Source: Sarcomyxa edulis
Taxonomy: Eukaryota > Basidiomycota > Agaricomycetes > Agaricales > Mycenaceae
Direction of reading: 5' to 3'
Assembly: GCA_009761415.1 (NCBI GenBank)
Contig: QUOL01000004.1
Span: 1,612,001 to 1,676,000 of the forward strand
DNA: 64,000 bases
Shown here: in pieces, positions 62,244 to 64,000 of the stretch
How the letters are laid out: each line of letters begins with the position of its first letter
Numbering within the stretch: position 1 is the first letter of the stretch
Program-made: the position numbers and the translations under genes
Notes under the pieces: model-generated
Database searches by the model: none
Seen by the model: the letters and a program-made list of their open reading frames with translations, nothing else
What the model was told of the DNA's origin: nothing

Positions 62244-64000
62244 GATGTCTCTCTCTGAACTTTGCACAGATGGCCGCGAGGAGGATCGAGTAGTGCGCAA
62301 CCCGAGTTCACTGTTCGTCTTTATCCAATATGTTCAGCGTTCCATGTCCTGAAGCTTTGTCTAGCTTACTGCAGTCTCACTCGGGCTGCTTATTGGATGT
62401 CTTTTATGTTTCACGAACCTTTACTTCGGTCTGCAGACGGGCTGGATCAGTATGTGCGTATTCAGCTTGAATCGAACGAAAGACCAGCCTTTCACAAGTG
62501 CTCTTATCAGGATGTCTCTGCAATCAGCCTTGATTGGATTTCTGGTCTCAAAGCTGTTGCCCACACCCCTAAGCCCACAAGAAATCATCGTCGTGCAGAC
62601 CACGGCGGTGGCGACTGGCACGGTTCGGCCTCATGTTTTCAATAATCTTAGTACGTAAGTAATAATGAACAAATTTCTAGATGCCACTGGCCGCCGGATT
62701 TGTTGGTATACTGCCTGCTTTGGGGCTTCTTAACGAAGAAAGAGACGGATCTCCTCCGATCCATTTAACGTGGATGGGAGCAATAGGGTGGTCGTGTTCC
62801 GTTGCATTCTTTGGGTACGGCATTGACGTCTAGGCTTTCTGCTTGACTAATTTTCAATAATAAAGTGTATTTCTCTCTCCTCCCATACGCAAGCAGGTCA
62901 TTATCGAAGAGCAACTTGCCTTCCCTTCTGGAACGGCGACAGCACAGCTCATCTCCGTACTTCATCAATTACCTCCGCCTGACACCTCGATACGGCATCG
63001 CCCAGGATACACAGCATTAGAAACTGAAGAAGACGCACGAGATGTCGATGTACCACCAACCCCAAGTAACGAAAGCACAGACGCAGAGACAGCTGAACGA
63101 AACGTAGTTCAACAGGAAGGTTGGAAATCCCTCACTTGGAGTTTTGCCACTTCAAGCGTCATGACGGTGAGTTTCCTTGTATCTTTTGATTCTAATATAT
63201 GAATAACCAAGTATGTAGCTTGCAGCATACTTCTTTCCTATCATCTTCTCAATACCGCTTTTCGGGAATTATCTAGCTCGCGAATGGCTTTGGTCATTCA
63301 CTCCTAGCTTATCATACGTCGGTCAAGGTATCATTATGGGATATCCCACTACTCTGAGCATGAATCTAGTGAGTATGACGCGTCAATCTTGGTCCCTGCT
63401 GCTGCTGATCATCTATATAACAGGGCATGCTCGTAGGTTGGGGCATTCTCTCCCCAATATCGAAATTATCTGGCTGGGCTCCAGGCCCCGTCGGCGACAT
63501 GACAAACGGTGCACGCGGCTGGATACTATGGACATCACTGGCGATTATGTGCTCTGATAGTCTAGTATCCCTGTTCCCCGTCATCGCAGAGTTCGTTACG
63601 GATGCTCTTCGAAGTAGAAGAGAACGTGGTGACCATGTAGGTAACAAAGAAGACCACGAAGTTGAGACGGAGGATCGGCTAGTACCCTATAGCTGGGTTT
63701 TGGGTGGTCTATCTATCAGTGTTGTGGTAGGCACGATACTAGTGTGGGTGGTCTTTGGTCATGAAGGTATCAAACCTTGGGCAACCGTTCTTGGATTTGT
63801 CATAGGAGGAATGCTAAGTATCTTAGGGTCAGTCGACTGTTATCTTCTACCGCAGATCGAACTCAATATCTTCACTAGCGTTCGAGCCTTAGGGGAGACC
63901 GACCTCAATCCAGTCTCTGGTCTAGGAAAAATATCCCAACTATTTTTCGCATGGATCCAGCCCGGTAACATCGTAGCTAATATCATTGCAGGTGGTGTCG
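62244..64000 (+). CDS. OPT-family oligopeptide/metal-chelate transporter, 5' part
   Basis: The gene runs off the right edge. The start is uncertain; I give ATG 62244, but the first well-supported exon begins near 62265 (PRGGSSSAQPEFTV). Subsequent exons read LLIGCLLCFTNLYFGLQTGW, then ISMMSLQSALIGFLVSKLLP, PLSPQEIIVVQTTAVATGT, and MPLAAGFVGILPALGLL, the conserved OPT N-terminal helices. An acidic loop of about 60 residues follows EEQLAFPSGTATAQLIS, then LAAYFFPIIFSIPLFG and GQGIIMGYPTTLSMNLGM. The GTATAQLI and PQE motifs are those of the YSL-like branch of OPT, which moves peptides or metal chelates with protons across the plasma or organelle membrane. The C-terminal half is missing from the window. 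Confidence 0.85.

Overview
This 64 kb window is nuclear DNA from a filamentous basidiomycete, most likely an Agaricomycete. The genes are dense and broken by many GT-AG introns of about 50-60 nt. Several families are typical of mushroom-forming fungi: FunK1-type kinases, DUF6534 and DUF6532 proteins, an HSPA12-like Hsp70, and a Crinkler-like N-terminus. No rRNA, tRNA, CRISPR array or origin was seen. Functional calls rest on motifs and recalled family patterns; no database search was run. Exon joins were checked by hand for reading phase where exact exons are given.

Layout. Positions 1-542 hold the 3' end of a Ser/Thr-rich GPI-anchored wall protein. Positions 1057-10822 hold a giant acidic protein gene with about 32 exons, built from repeated phase-0 exons. 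It carries seven PWTPSYSVT repeats and ends in a CaaX box. Between 11.4 and 18.0 kb lie a small unknown gene, a large minus-strand gene of a multicopy transposon-like family, and another unknown gene. At 19.5-21.9 kb is a FunK1 kinase. Its whole locus, about 3 kb, is present again at 55.6-58.6 kb.

The stretch 22.2-28.6 kb holds an Ncp1-like coiled-coil protein, a truncated Crinkler-like fragment, a secreted M28 peptidase and an Old Yellow Enzyme. The stretch 29.2-46.9 kb is mostly conserved housekeeping: a Spo7-like subunit, a calcineurin-like phosphatase, eIF5, a DUF427 protein, a zeta-class GST, a secreted amidohydrolase, a DUF6532 protein, C-14 sterol reductase and two unknown coiled-coil or disordered proteins. 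Positions 47.3-51.4 kb encode an HSPA12-like Hsp70 fused in frame to a roughly 550-residue disordered tail. A DUF6534 membrane protein, the second FunK1 copy, methionyl-tRNA synthetase and the 5' part of an OPT transporter complete the window.

How the parts fit. The genes form no single pathway or operon. Spo7 and sterol reductase both belong to endomembrane and lipid biology, eIF5 and MetRS to translation, and the GST, OYE and amidohydrolase to small-molecule detoxification or aromatic metabolism. The accessory layer is where the unusual structure lies: the giant repeat gene, the transposon-like gene, the kinase duplication, the Crinkler fragment and the Hsp70 fusion.
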